Of a stretch of DNA of 60,719 bases, positions 17,701 through 26,552 are shown piece after piece (position 1 is the stretch's first letter; each line of letters starts with the position of its first letter). Both the position numbers and the translations under genes were made by a program. Source of the stretch: an uncultured Eubacteriales bacterium (lineage in GTDB: Bacteria > Bacillota > Clostridia > UBA1381 > UMGS1253); the NCBI GenBank assembly GCA_902492065.1, contig CABUKE010000011.1, forward strand, positions 1 through 60,719. Reading direction: 5' to 3'. The notes under the pieces are model-generated. The model saw nothing but the letters and a program-made list of their open reading frames with translations. It had not been told where the DNA came from and ran no database searches.

Positions 17701-18540
17701 ATGAAGAGATTTACGTGTTTTCTTTTTCTGATGATGCTGCTGTGTACGCTGCCAGCAAAGGCGTATACGACACCAGACCGGAATATTCCGATTGACATAT
17801 CGGTAAATGGCTCCTTCATCAAGACAGACGCGCCTGCTTTCATTGAATATGATACAACATTTGTACCCATTCGTTTTGTCAGCGACGCGCTCGGCGCGGA
17901 CAGCGTAGAGTGGGAGCCGGGCAGCGCAACTGCGACCATCCGGTACGGCGACCTGACGATTGAAATCATAGAAAATCAGAATTACGCCTTTGTCAATGGC
18001 GTAAAAACTCCGCTTCACCGGAGTGCGGGTATCTATGGACAGAGAATGTATGTGCCGGTCCGCTTTGTGTCGGAAACCTTCGGCGCAAAGGTCGGCTGGG
18101 ACGCGACGTATTACACGGTGCAGATTGAAAAGAAGGGTATTACGGTAAACGGTTCCCTGATTGACCGGCGTTACACGATTGATGAAATTTTCTGGCTCGG
18201 CCGTATCATTGAAGCGGAGAGCGCAGGCGAGCCGGTACGCGGCAAGGTTGGCGTCGGGAATGTTGTTCTCAACCGTGTTAAAAGTCCGGAGTTTCCGAAT
18301 ACGATTTATGAAGTAATTTTTGACCGCAAATACGGCGTACAGTTTGAGCCGATTTTGAACGGTACAATCTACAACACGCCGTCGAACGAGAGTATTATCA
18401 GTGCAAAGCGCGCGCTGCGCGGCGAGAATATGGTCGGCGAGTCGCTTTACTTTTTGAATCCAAGAATTGCGCAGAGCAACTGGATTACAAACAACCGGAC
18501 GTACTACACGACCATTAAAAACCACGACTTTTATCTGTAA
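17701..18540 (+). CDS. SleB-family cell-wall hydrolase with copper-amine-oxidase-like domain
   Basis: Secreted protein of 279 residues. A signal peptide (MKRFTCFLFLMMLLCTLPAKA) is followed by a copper amine oxidase N-terminal-like wall module in two segments (TTFVPIRFVSDALGADSVEWE and MYVPVRFVSETFGAKVGWD, about residues 55-140). A Hydrolase_2/SleB domain follows from about 160 (WLGRIIEAESAGEPVRGKVG with the likely catalytic Glu, then GVGNVVLNRV). SleB-type enzymes are lytic transglycosylases that open spore cortex; vegetative paralogues also exist. RBS GAAAGGAGA. Confidence 0.87.
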   Translation: MKRFTCFLFLMMLLCTLPAKAYTTPDRNIPIDISVNGSFIKTDAPAFIEYDTTFVPIRFVSDALGADSVEWEPGSATATIRYGDLTIEIIENQNYAFVNGVKTPLHRSAGIYGQRMYVPVRFVSETFGAKVGWDATYYTVQIEKKGITVNGSLIDRRYTIDEIFWLGRIIEAESAGEPVRGKVGVGNVVLNRVKSPEFPNTIYEVIFDRKYGVQFEPILNGTIYNTPSNESIISAKRALRGENMVGESLYFLNPRIAQSNWITNNRTYYTTIKNHDFYL

Positions 18541-18544
18541 TAAC

Positions 18545-18575
18545 AAAGAAGGGTACTATATGTACCCTTCTTTTT
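18545..18575. terminator. bidirectional terminator between the SleB-like gene and gyrB
   Basis: AAGAAGGGTAC/GTACCCTTCTT stem with five-base loop, A-rich on one side and T-run on the other. Confidence 0.9.
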
Positions 18576-18585
18576 CTTATCTGCA

Positions 18586-20511
18586 TTAAATATCGAGATT
18601 CGTCACAAGGCTTGCGTTTCTTTCAATAAACTCGCGCCGCGGCTCCACATTGTCGCCCATCAACACGGTAAACATCTCGTCTGCCAGCACGGCGTCGTCC
18701 ACGGTCACGCGCTTCATCGTACGCGTTTCCGGGTTCATCGTCGTTTCCCAGAGCTGCGTTGCCGTCATCTCACCAAGACCTTTGTAACGCTGCACATCAC
18801 ACTTGCCGCCAAACTCGGCCGTAACTTTTGGCAAATCGAGGTCATTGTACACATATTTCAAATTCTTTCCCTTTGACACCTTGAACAGCGGCGGCTGCGC
18901 CAGATAGATATACCCATTGTCCACCAACGGACGCATGTGACGGAAGAAGAACGTCAGCAAAAGCGTGCGAATATGCGACCCATCGACGTCGGCATCGGCC
19001 ATAATAATGATTTTATGATATTTCAGTTTGGTAATATCAAACTCGTCGCCGATTCCAGTCCCAAGCGACATGATGATTGGAAGCAGCTTCTCATTGCCGT
19101 ATACCTTGTCGATGCGCGCCTTCTCGACGTTGAGCATCTTGCCCCAGAGTGGCAGAATCGCCTGAAAACTTCGGTCGCGCCCCTGCTTTGCCGAGCCGCC
19201 CGCCGAGTCGCCCTCGACAATATAGATTTCGTTCTTTTCCGGGTCGTTGCCAGAGCAACGCGCCAGCTTACCCAACAGCGACGAGTCGCCCAGCGTACTC
19301 GACTTGCGCGTCGCCTCGCGCGCTTTCCGCGCCGCCTCGCGCGCACGCGACGCCGTGAGCGATTTTTCCAGAATCAGTTTTGCAACCGCGGGATTCTCCT
19401 CCAAAAATGCGGCAAACTTATCGCTGACTGCCTTATCCACCAGACCGCGAATCTCAGAATTGCCGAGCTTTGTCTTAGTCTGTCCCTCAAACTGCGCCTC
19501 AACAACTTTTACGCTGATAACCGCCGTTAATCCCTCGCGCACATCCTCGCCCGTTAGGTTCTGGTCCTTTTCTTTTAAAATATTATATTTTCTCGCATAA
19601 TCGTTGAATACGCGCGTCAGCGCGGCCTTAAAGCCAACCTCGTGTGTGCCGCCTTCCGTGGTGTTGATGTTATTCGCAAAGCTTACCAGCGTTTCGTTAT
19701 AACTGTCGGTGTACTGCATTGCAATTTCCACATAGGCGTCGTTCTTTTGCCCGTCAAAGTAAATCACACTGTCGTGAATCGGAATCTTTTTGCGGTTGAT
19801 ATGGCTGACAAACTCACGAATACCGCCCTCGTAGCACATTTTATTTTCCACAATTTCCTCGCCGCGCAGGTCGGTAAAGTTAATGTGTATCCCCGCATTG
19901 AGGAACGCCTGCTCGCGCAGCCGAATCAGAAGCGTGTCGTAATCGTATTCAATTGTTTCAAATATCTGGTCGTCCGCCTTAAAGCGTACCTTTGTCCCGG
20001 TTTTGTCCGTCTTGCCAATCACTTTGGCCGGGCCGCAGCTCTTGCCGCGCTCAAACTTCTGATAATAGATTTCCTCGCCGTTGCAGACCTCGACCTCGAG
20101 CCACTCGGACAGGGCGTTTACAACCGAGGAACCAACGCCGTGCAGACCACCCGACACCTTATATCCGCCGCCGCCAAACTTACCGCCAGCGTGCAAAATG
20201 GTGAATACGACCTCCAGCGTGGAAATCCCCATCTTCGGGTGGATACCCGTCGGGATACCGCGCCCGTCGTCAACAACCGTTACGATATTATCCTTTTCAA
20301 TCGTAATATCGATGTTCTTACAAAAGCCGGCCAGCGCCTCGTCAATCGCGTTGTCAACAATCTCATACACCAAATGGTGCAGGCCGCGGATCGAAGTCGA
20401 GCCGATGTACATGCCCGGACGCTTCCGGACAGCTTCCAACCCCTCCAAGACCTGTATTTGGTTTTCGTCGTAGTTATTCGTGATGTTATTCTCAATCATA
20501 CCTGAATCCAT
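18586..20511 (-). CDS. gyrB: DNA gyrase subunit B
   Basis: ATPase subunit (641 residues) of gyrase, which supercoils DNA. GHKL ATPase motifs (EIVDNAIDEALAG, DDGRGIPTGIHP, GLHGVGSSVVNALS) are followed by a transducer and a TOPRIM domain with EGDSAGGSAKQGRDR and DADVDGSHIRTLLL. Last gene of the dnaA-to-gyrB block; gyrA is not in the window. The start may be the ATG at 20511 or at 20499, each with a mediocre Shine-Dalgarno. Confidence 0.97.
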   Translation of the reverse strand: MDSGMIENNITNNYDENQIQVLEGLEAVRKRPGMYIGSTSIRGLHHLVYEIVDNAIDEALAGFCKNIDITIEKDNIVTVVDDGRGIPTGIHPKMGISTLEVVFTILHAGGKFGGGGYKVSGGLHGVGSSVVNALSEWLEVEVCNGEEIYYQKFERGKSCGPAKVIGKTDKTGTKVRFKADDQIFETIEYDYDTLLIRLREQAFLNAGIHINFTDLRGEEIVENKMCYEGGIREFVSHINRKKIPIHDSVIYFDGQKNDAYVEIAMQYTDSYNETLVSFANNINTTEGGTHEVGFKAALTRVFNDYARKYNILKEKDQNLTGEDVREGLTAVISVKVVEAQFEGQTKTKLGNSEIRGLVDKAVSDKFAAFLEENPAVAKLILEKSLTASRAREAARKAREATRKSSTLGDSSLLGKLARCSGNDPEKNEIYIVEGDSAGGSAKQGRDRSFQAILPLWGKMLNVEKARIDKVYGNEKLLPIIMSLGTGIGDEFDITKLKYHKIIIMADADVDGSHIRTLLLTFFFRHMRPLVDNGYIYLAQPPLFKVSKGKNLKYVYNDLDLPKVTAEFGGKCDVQRYKGLGEMTATQLWETTMNPETRTMKRVTVDDAVLADEMFTVLMGDNVEPRREFIERNASLVTNLDI

Positions 20512-20557
20512 GTCCTTTCCCTGCTATATATCCACAAGAGATTATAAAACCTCTGTA

Positions 20558-20824
20558 TCACTCAATCTTGAACGTCCCAGCAGCGCGCTTATAGAGCGTC
20601 TGCGCCGACAGCGGCGATACATAAATGCAGTAGCTGTCCCTTCCGCCACAGAGCACATAACTTTTTGGTAGGTCGCCCTTACTGACCTCGACGACGCGCC
20701 TGCTCTTCTGCGTATGGTCCAAAAACTGGCGCGTTATTTTGGAAACCGACGTTGTGTCCAGGTCAAGAATGGCAATCACCTCTGACTGCGACACAACCAC
20801 GTCGGAGCCTAAGTGCAGATACAT
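20558..20824 (-). CDS. remB: RemB/YaaB family protein (DUF370)
   Basis: 88-residue protein starting MYLHLGSDVVVSQSEVIAIL, the pattern of the DUF370/RemA-RemB family. RemA homologues are arc-forming DNA-binding regulators of matrix and osmoprotection genes in Bacillus; RemB is less understood. It lies in the canonical place between recF and gyrB, with its start 3 bases after the recF stop. Confidence 0.9.
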   Translation of the reverse strand: MYLHLGSDVVVSQSEVIAILDLDTTSVSKITRQFLDHTQKSRRVVEVSKGDLPKSYVLCGGRDSYCIYVSPLSAQTLYKRAAGTFKIE

Positions 20825-20826
20825 GT

Positions 20827-21924
20827 CTATGCCTCCGTTACCGTGTTATTGTTTACATAAAAGTAGCGCACCGTGCCATACGGCGCAGCCTCCTGCCGGT
20901 CCGTACAGGTCAGAATCACCTGCTTGCCGCGGATTTTCCCTGCCAAATACTGCCGCCGCGACTCGTCCAGCTCGCTCATAATATCGTCGAGCAGAATCAC
21001 CGGATACGTGCCGCGCGACTGGCGAATCACCTCCGTAAGCGCAAGCTTCAAACTCAGCACTACACTGCGCTGCTGCCCCTGCGAGCCATATAACCTTGCG
21101 TCGCGTCCGTCAATCGAAAAGAGAAAGTCGTCCCGGTGCGCGCCGGTGTTGCTTGTCCCAGTCTCTATGTCACGCCGCCGCCCTTTTTTTATCTTCTGTT
21201 CCAGCTCCTGCCAAAGCGTTTCGCTGTTCGATACGTCCTCACAGCAGTTGGACTCATACTGCATAGCAAGCGCTTCACCCGCAATCTCGCGGTGGATTGG
21301 CACGGCATGGCGCATCAAATCCTCCAAAAATTTGCGGCGGTAAGCGATGATTTTACACGACAAATCAATCAAATACTCGTCCCATACATCCAGCGTATCG
21401 TCGCCGCTTCCGTTGCGCTTGATTTCCTTGAGCAGATTGTTGCGCTGCTTAAGAATTTTTAAATATTCATTGAGCACCGACACGTACACGGGTGAGAGCT
21501 GGCTCAGCGCCATGTCGACAAACCGACGCCGCTCGGACGGAGAAGTTTTAATAATGGATAAATCCTCCGGCGAGAACATAACTACATTGATATAGTCGGC
21601 AATCTGGCTGATTTTTTTGACCGGAACCTTGTTGATTGCAACAAACTTTTTCTTTCCATCCAGAATCTTCATCTGGCCAGTATAATCGCGCACCTCGTCG
21701 CAAAACTCGATATCAATCTCGCACCAGTCCGTCCCCTCGCGAATCATCTCCCGGTCGGTAGCGCGCCGGTGCGACCGTCCGGTGCAAAACAGAAAAACTG
21801 CCTCCAACAGATTCGTCTTTCCCTGCGCATTGTTTCCATAAATCAGGTTTGTCCCATTCAGGAAGGAAACCGCCGCCGATTCATAATTTCGGAAATCCCT
21901 GAGCGTAAGTTTTGTAATATACAT
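20827..21924 (-). CDS. recF: DNA replication/repair protein RecF
   Basis: SMC-like ATPase of 365 residues that loads RecA at single-strand gaps. Walker A is YGNNAQGKTN (residues 30-39), the signature is LYGSQGQQRSVVLSLKLA, and Walker B is PVILLDDIMSELDESR. The family start YITKLTLRDFRNYES is intact. It is one base from the yaaA stop, indicating tight translational coupling in the replication-initiation operon. Confidence 0.96.
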   Translation of the reverse strand: MYITKLTLRDFRNYESAAVSFLNGTNLIYGNNAQGKTNLLEAVFLFCTGRSHRRATDREMIREGTDWCEIDIEFCDEVRDYTGQMKILDGKKKFVAINKVPVKKISQIADYINVVMFSPEDLSIIKTSPSERRRFVDMALSQLSPVYVSVLNEYLKILKQRNNLLKEIKRNGSGDDTLDVWDEYLIDLSCKIIAYRRKFLEDLMRHAVPIHREIAGEALAMQYESNCCEDVSNSETLWQELEQKIKKGRRRDIETGTSNTGAHRDDFLFSIDGRDARLYGSQGQQRSVVLSLKLALTEVIRQSRGTYPVILLDDIMSELDESRRQYLAGKIRGKQVILTCTDRQEAAPYGTVRYFYVNNNTVTEA

Positions 21925-21925
21925 A

Positions 21926-22150
21926 TTACTTTACCATAATCTGCACCGTTTCATCTTCAAATTCGACGGTGACACAGTCGCCCGGGCGCAGCTTTTTGCC
22001 CCGCATGGTGCATACCGCGCCGCCAATTGACACAATTCCGTCCAAAATCATGTCCTTTGCGTCAGCGCCGCTCTCCGCAATGCCGGAAAACTTCAAAAGC
22101 TGGTCAAGTTTGATATATTCGGTTGTAATTGGCAGTTCTATCTTTTCCAT
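21926..22150 (-). CDS. yaaA: S4-domain RNA-binding protein YaaA/RlbA
   Basis: 74-residue S4-like protein (IKLDQLLKFSGIAESGADAKDMILDGIVSIGGAV, then RPGDCVTVEF). It is the conserved small gene between dnaN and recF in Firmicutes and probably binds structured RNA, perhaps rRNA in ribosome assembly. RBS AGGCTGC-type is weak; the start is fixed by family length. Confidence 0.92.
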   Translation of the reverse strand: MEKIELPITTEYIKLDQLLKFSGIAESGADAKDMILDGIVSIGGAVCTMRGKKLRPGDCVTVEFEDETVQIMVK

Positions 22151-22179
22151 GCAGCCTTCCCCTTCCGGCCCATCCTGTC

Positions 22180-23286
22180 CTATGCCTGGATGATAATCGG
22201 CAGAATCATATATAAAAATTCCTCACCCTCCAGGGGCGTGATAATAAGCGGATAGCGTTCCGTAATAAACTTCATTTTCACTTCTTCGCAGTCGCAGTTT
22301 TTGAGCGCGTCCCACAAATATTTGTGGTTAAACCCAATTACCAGTTCTCCACCGCTCGAATCGACGTTCAAAATATCCGACACCTTTCCCATGTGGGAGC
22401 TGCAGCTCAGCGTAATTGTATCATCTTTGATATCGAGCTTGAGCGGGCTCTTTGCCGATTCCGCGTTAATAATCAGCGCCGCACGGTCAATCGAATCGCA
22501 GAACGACGCAACCTCGGCCTTAATCTCGATGTTATACTCCGACGGAATCGCAGATTTATATTTGATATATTCGCCATCGCGCAAGCGCGAAGTCACCGTA
22601 AAGTTGCCAAAGTCAAAGAGCACATGCTTGTCGGTAAAATACATGGTAATTGGAGTTTCGTCCTCTTTGATGATTTTTAAAAGCTCATTCAGCGTTTTTC
22701 CCGGAACAATGGCTGTGATATTTTTCCCTTCGCCCGCAATTTCCTCTTTGCGGATAGCAAGACGGTAGCCGTCGCTGGCCACCATGGTGAAGCTATTGTC
22801 TTCAATCTCAAACAGCGCACCCGTCAAAACAGGTTTATTCTCCCGCTGCGACACAGCAAAAATCGTCTGCCGGATCATTTTCTTGAGCTTATTTGCTTCT
22901 ATTTGAACAAATTGGTCTTTTTCCACTTCCGTAATCTTTGGAAATTCAGCTGCCAGCAGGCCGGAAATGTCGAAATCGACATTTACACACTTAATTTTTG
23001 TGATATTGTTTTCATCGCTCTCAATCAGCACCGGCGCGTCCGGCAGTTTGCGCACAATGTCGCCGAACATCCGGGAATTTAGTACAATGCTGCCCGGCTC
23101 GGAACAGCTCGCTTCCACTTCGTAGCGGATTCCCAATTCCAAATCGTTACCAGTCAAAACGAGCGTATCCTCAAAACATTCAATAAGAATCCCTTCCAGG
23201 ATTGGGAGCGTGGACTTTTGGCTGACCGCTTTTTGTACGGTGTTAATCGCTTCAAGCAGATTTGCCTTATCGCAGATAAATTTCAT
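22180..23286 (-). CDS. dnaN: DNA polymerase III beta sliding clamp
   Basis: Clamp of 368 residues that tethers polymerase to DNA. It starts MKFICDKANLLEAINTVQKAVSQKSTLPILEG and shows the three-domain beta repeat (ISGLLAAEFPKI, MVASDGYRLA) ending in the usual short LPIIIQA-type tail. I chose the ATG at 23286, nine bases after AAAGGA; an upstream ATG six bases earlier is too close to the ribosome site. It lies downstream of dnaA and oriC boxes. Confidence 0.97.
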   Translation of the reverse strand: MKFICDKANLLEAINTVQKAVSQKSTLPILEGILIECFEDTLVLTGNDLELGIRYEVEASCSEPGSIVLNSRMFGDIVRKLPDAPVLIESDENNITKIKCVNVDFDISGLLAAEFPKITEVEKDQFVQIEANKLKKMIRQTIFAVSQRENKPVLTGALFEIEDNSFTMVASDGYRLAIRKEEIAGEGKNITAIVPGKTLNELLKIIKEDETPITMYFTDKHVLFDFGNFTVTSRLRDGEYIKYKSAIPSEYNIEIKAEVASFCDSIDRAALIINAESAKSPLKLDIKDDTITLSCSSHMGKVSDILNVDSSGGELVIGFNHKYLWDALKNCDCEEVKMKFITERYPLIITPLEGEEFLYMILPIIIQA

Positions 23287-23511
23287 AATCATCCGTCCTT
23301 TTTTCAAAATAAAAATAAAATAAATAAGAATGTTAGAAGCAGTAGCAGTAGGGGGTGTGGATTGCGTGGAAAAGGCGGAAAAACGCAGTCACAGCGCGAT
23401 TTATCCGTATGTAAAACGCGAGGATAACCGCAAAAACTTATACACATAAATCACATTTACATATCCGTCCATATCCTGTTATCAACATGTCCACATCCCT
23501 ATGTGGAAAAC
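23287..23511. other. oriC segment between dnaA and dnaN
   Basis: 225-base noncoding region with several DnaA-box-like sequences: TTATCCGTA (23401), TTATACACA (23438-23446), TTATCAACA (23479-23487), TGTCCACA (23488-23495) and the reverse TTTTCCACA (23510-23502). The position matches the downstream oriC part of Bacillus. AT-rich stretches at 23305-23335 and 23430-23480 could unwind. Confidence 0.75.
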
Positions 23512-24864
23512 TCAGCTCAGAATTGTTTTCAGCTGTTTTGTCATCGTTTCCACCGCAGAAGCGACCTCGCTGTTGTTTTTGATACTTGCCTCAATGTTGT
23601 CAACTGCGTGCATAACAGTCGTATAGTGCCGCCCGCCATACTCTTTCCCGATTACGACAAAAGACATATCGGTTAGCGTCCGGCAAAGATACATCGCAAC
23701 CTGCCGCGCGTCGGCAATGTCCTGCGTCTTGCGTTTGCCCTTGATGTCCTCAATCGGAATGTTATAATATTTGGAAACGACCTCATTGATAGACTTTGCC
23801 GTAATGCGCACTACGCCTTTCTGCTCAATGACGCTGCGCAGCGCCTCTTCTGCAAGCGCGAGGTCTAACTTTTTCCCAGTGATTTTTGCATAGGAGATAA
23901 TACGCGTCAGCGCACCCTCCAGCTCACGGATATTCGATTTAATACTGTCGGCCATATAGCAATATACGTCGTACGGAACCTCGACCTGGAACTGGGAGGC
24001 TTTCCGCTGCAAAATGGCGATCCTTGTTTCATAGTCCGGCGGCTTAATATCACCAATCAAACCGCACTCAAACCGCGTCCGAAGCCGGTCCTCAAGGGTA
24101 TTAATTTCCCGCGGGAGCCGGTCGCTCGTCAGCACAATCTGCTTATTTGCATTGTATAAATCGTTAAACGTGTGGAAAAATTCCTCCTGCGCCATTTCTT
24201 TTCCAGCCAAAAACTGAATATCGTCAATCAAAAGAATGTCCGCGTTGCGGTACCGGCTCCGAAACTGCGCCGTCGTCCGCGTTGAGATTGCCTGAATCAG
24301 CTCGTTTGTAAACTTTTCCGAGGAAATATAGACGATTTTTGCGTCCGGGTTCATAGATTTTGCATAGTTGGCAATCGCGTGCATCAGATGCGTCTTCCCA
24401 AGTCCGCTGTCGCCGTATAGAAACAACGGGTTGTACGTCTGCGCCGGCGCCTCTGCAACAGCAACCGCCGCCGCATGGGCAAAGTGGTTCGAATTGCCGA
24501 CCACAAATGTATCAAATGTATATTTTGGATTGAGATAGAAGCTTTCTTTTACATTTGTTTTAGAGATGGAGCCTGCCGCGGCTGCGGGCGGCTGCGGAAC
24601 GGATTCAGCCGGCTCGTACCGGTCGCCTACCACCAGATTAATCTGATACCCTTCGCCGAGCACGGCATTGAGCGCATTTTGAATCAAATCGAAATATCTG
24701 CGCTTGATGGTGGAAAGAATCAAATCGTTGGAAACCGACAGCGTCAGCGTATTTCCCTCCAGCATAACCGGGTTAATGTCCTGAAACCACGTCGTAAAGG
24801 CGACGTTTGTGACCTCCGGCTCAACAAGCGCCAATATTTTGTTCCATACCTGTTCGACCTGCAT
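23512..24864 (-). CDS. dnaA: chromosomal replication initiator DnaA
   Basis: AAA+ initiator of 450 residues. Domain I (MQVEQVWNKILALVEPEV), a linker, then Walker A YGDSGLGKTHL, Walker B ILLIDDIQFLAGK and sensor regions. C-terminal domain IV has the DNA-binding signature YGGRHYTTVMHAVDNIE. It binds TTATCCACA boxes, which lie on both sides of the gene. The start at 24864 is 8 bases after GGAG; in-frame codons upstream lack this. First gene of the dnaA-dnaN-yaaA-recF-remB-gyrB block. Confidence 0.97.
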   Translation of the reverse strand: MQVEQVWNKILALVEPEVTNVAFTTWFQDINPVMLEGNTLTLSVSNDLILSTIKRRYFDLIQNALNAVLGEGYQINLVVGDRYEPAESVPQPPAAAAGSISKTNVKESFYLNPKYTFDTFVVGNSNHFAHAAAVAVAEAPAQTYNPLFLYGDSGLGKTHLMHAIANYAKSMNPDAKIVYISSEKFTNELIQAISTRTTAQFRSRYRNADILLIDDIQFLAGKEMAQEEFFHTFNDLYNANKQIVLTSDRLPREINTLEDRLRTRFECGLIGDIKPPDYETRIAILQRKASQFQVEVPYDVYCYMADSIKSNIRELEGALTRIISYAKITGKKLDLALAEEALRSVIEQKGVVRITAKSINEVVSKYYNIPIEDIKGKRKTQDIADARQVAMYLCRTLTDMSFVVIGKEYGGRHYTTVMHAVDNIEASIKNNSEVASAVETMTKQLKTILS

Positions 24865-25060
24865 TGCAAAAACTCCTTCAATCAACAATCATATGTGAAA
24901 AAACAATCGGTAGTATAGGATAACATTTATAAAGTTTTCCACATAGTTATAAACATGTGTGGATAACTGTTTAACTTGTCCGTAAAAATGCGGTAGATTC
25001 TATCATTTCCGCCAACTGTTCCCCTGTGGAGAAAACTGTGTATTCCTTTGTATGTAAAAA
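24865..25060. other. oriC segment upstream of dnaA
   Basis: Contains TTTTCCACA (24935-24943), a perfect TTATCCACA on the minus strand (24966-24958) and TTCTCCACA on the minus strand (25033-25025). With the dnaA-dnaN gap this makes a bipartite origin and likely an autoregulatory region for dnaA. From 25061 to 25276 the DNA is AT-rich and I see no gene. Confidence 0.72.
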
Positions 25061-25276
25061 AATAGCAAATCATAAATTTCACAATATCTTGTGTTTCGCA
25101 ATCCTGTTTATAAAAATACTGTCTTGTCCGGAAAACAAAAAACATGGAAAATCCGCTGAAAAATCAGCAAACAGAGCGCAAAACACCACTTATTATTATA
25201 GCAAAAAAAAGCGTATGAAGCAAGGGTTAAAAACAATATTTCATAGGTATCTACCGCAGCAGATACAGTTTGACAC

Positions 25277-25306
25277 TTGACGAATGGGACGAGAATTGCG
25301 TATAAT
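25277..25306 (+). promoter_or_regulatory. promoter of the Dabb gene
   Basis: TTGACG (25277-25282), 18-base spacer, TATAAT (25301-25306). Confidence 0.72.
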
Positions 25307-25334
25307 GGAGAAAACGAAAGGGAGGAAGAAATCG

Positions 25335-25640
25335 ATGATTACGCATATTGTCATGTGGAAACTCAAAGAAGAAGCGGAAGGGAAGACAAAACAGGAAAAC
25401 GCAGCCGAAATCAAACGCAGGCTTGAGTCACTTGTCGGTGTGATTGAGGAAATCAAATCGCTCCGCGTCGGAATCAACATCAACGATACGGACGAGGCTG
25501 CGTACGATGCATGCTTGGTGAGTGAGTTTGAATCTATGGAGGCGCTGGCGCGTTATCAGGTACATCCGGAGCACAAAAAGGTGTCCGCCTTTGTCAAAGA
25601 GGTGCGCGTGGCCCGTACGGCGGTAGATTTTGAATCGTAA
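25335..25640 (+). CDS. Dabb (stress-responsive A/B barrel) domain protein
   Basis: 101-residue single-domain protein of the dimeric alpha-beta barrel type: ITHIVMWKLKEEAEGK at the start, a helix, then DACLVSEFESMEALARYQVHPEHKKV, the conserved Dabb core with its histidine. Family members are found in stress responses and some act as cyclases; the function here is unknown. Start ATG behind GGGAGGAAG. Its last codons are part of a tandem duplication that continues downstream. Confidence 0.88.
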   Translation: MITHIVMWKLKEEAEGKTKQENAAEIKRRLESLVGVIEEIKSLRVGININDTDEAAYDACLVSEFESMEALARYQVHPEHKKVSAFVKEVRVARTAVDFES

Positions 25641-25795
25641 AAAAATAGTATAAAAGCGTCGCTCCGGGGAAGAGGACGCTTTTATACTATTTTTAAGGGG
25701 AAATATATGAAGAAGACTTCCTTGTTACAGATAATAGTATAATGGGTAATTGTGACGTGGGTATGAACAAATCAAAAATAAATTTGAAACAATTT
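25615..25795 (+). repeat. tandem repeat copy 1, with 20-bp-arm hairpin
   Basis: This 181-base unit spans the last codons of the Dabb gene and the DNA after it. It contains a perfect 20-bp inverted repeat (25641-25660 with 25675-25694) that ends in TTTTT and can terminate transcription. A tiny frame behind GGGG follows (25707-25742, MKKTSLLQIIV). It differs from copy 2 at only a few positions. Confidence 0.9.
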
Positions 25796-25842
25796 TGCCT
25801 TTGCAGGAAAAAATGGGATATATTGCTGTGTCTGTGCCGTAT

Positions 25843-26022
25843 GTACGGCGGTAGATTCTGAATTGAAAAAAATAGTATAAAAGCGTCGCTCCGGGGAAGA
25901 GGACGCTTTTATACTATTTTTAAGGGGAAATATATGAAGAAGACTTCCTTGTTACAGATAATAGTATAATGGCTAATTGTGACATGGGTATGAACAAACC
26001 AAAAATAAATTTGAAACAATTT
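25843..26022 (+). repeat. tandem repeat copy 2
   Basis: Second copy, offset about 227 bases. It starts with a fossil of the Dabb gene tail (GTACGGCGGTAGATT), repeats the 20-bp hairpin (25868-25887 with 25902-25921) and the same 11-codon frame (25934-25969). The 47 bases between the copies are not repeated. High identity implies a recent duplication. Confidence 0.9.
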
Positions 26023-26045
26023 ACGAACAAAATAAGAACAATAAA

Positions 26046-26072
26046 GAAAAAAGCCGGGATTAGCCGGCTTTT
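26046..26072 (-). terminator. terminator of the his operon/lipoprotein
   Basis: AGCCGG/CCGGCT hairpin; on the minus strand it is followed by TTTTTT. Confidence 0.85.
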
Positions 26073-26074
26073 GT

Positions 26075-26536
26075 TTATTCAATCCTCTGAAACTCGCTCG
26101 CAATCCGCGCCGATGAGGTTGTGTCGTAGACATTAAGCGTGTTGCCGTCGTTAACAATTTCAAATTCAAATGGACTCGTTGCCACACCGTTTTCTCCAAT
26201 TATGCGGAATGTATTCTCACTGAGCAGTTCATAGCGCCGTTCCTGAATAGACGGGGCGGCGTTCTGCTGTAATTCAAACCGCACCATGGTGCCGTCCTCC
26301 TGAAACAGAATATACCCCTGCGTGTCAACGCCGACCGGCACCCACTGTCCGACAATTGCGCTGTCAATATGTACTTCACCTTCCGATGAGGGGACAATCG
26401 TCGGACTCGGCGTTGCGGTTGCTGACGGGGTTGGCGTTGACGTCGGGCTCGGCGACGGATCCGGTGCTGCTGTGCCGCACCCGGCGAGGCACACAATCAA
26501 ACAGATGATAGAAACAAAGCACAATAATTTTTTCAT
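26075..26536 (-). CDS. putative lipoprotein of unknown function
   Basis: 153-residue secreted lipoprotein. The signal MKKLLCFVSIICLIVCLAGC ends in a lipobox; a Pro/Ser/Thr-rich linker (about residues 25-50) spaces a small beta-rich domain (GQWVPVGVDTQGYILFQEDGTMVRFEL), reminiscent of lipocalin-like lipoprotein folds. No enzyme motif is seen. It starts 17 bases after hisIE with AGGAGA upstream, so it rides on the his transcript without an obvious link to histidine. Confidence 0.82.
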   Translation of the reverse strand: MKKLLCFVSIICLIVCLAGCGTAAPDPSPSPTSTPTPSATATPSPTIVPSSEGEVHIDSAIVGQWVPVGVDTQGYILFQEDGTMVRFELQQNAAPSIQERRYELLSENTFRIIGENGVATSPFEFEIVNDGNTLNVYDTTSSARIASEFQRIE

Positions 26537-26552
26537 CGCAGTTCTCCTGTTT

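Noticed and set aside
23308..25140. CRISPR-like repeats in the AT-rich origin DNA
   Set aside because: The repeated motifs are short DnaA boxes at irregular spacing, not repeat-spacer units; no cas genes are present.
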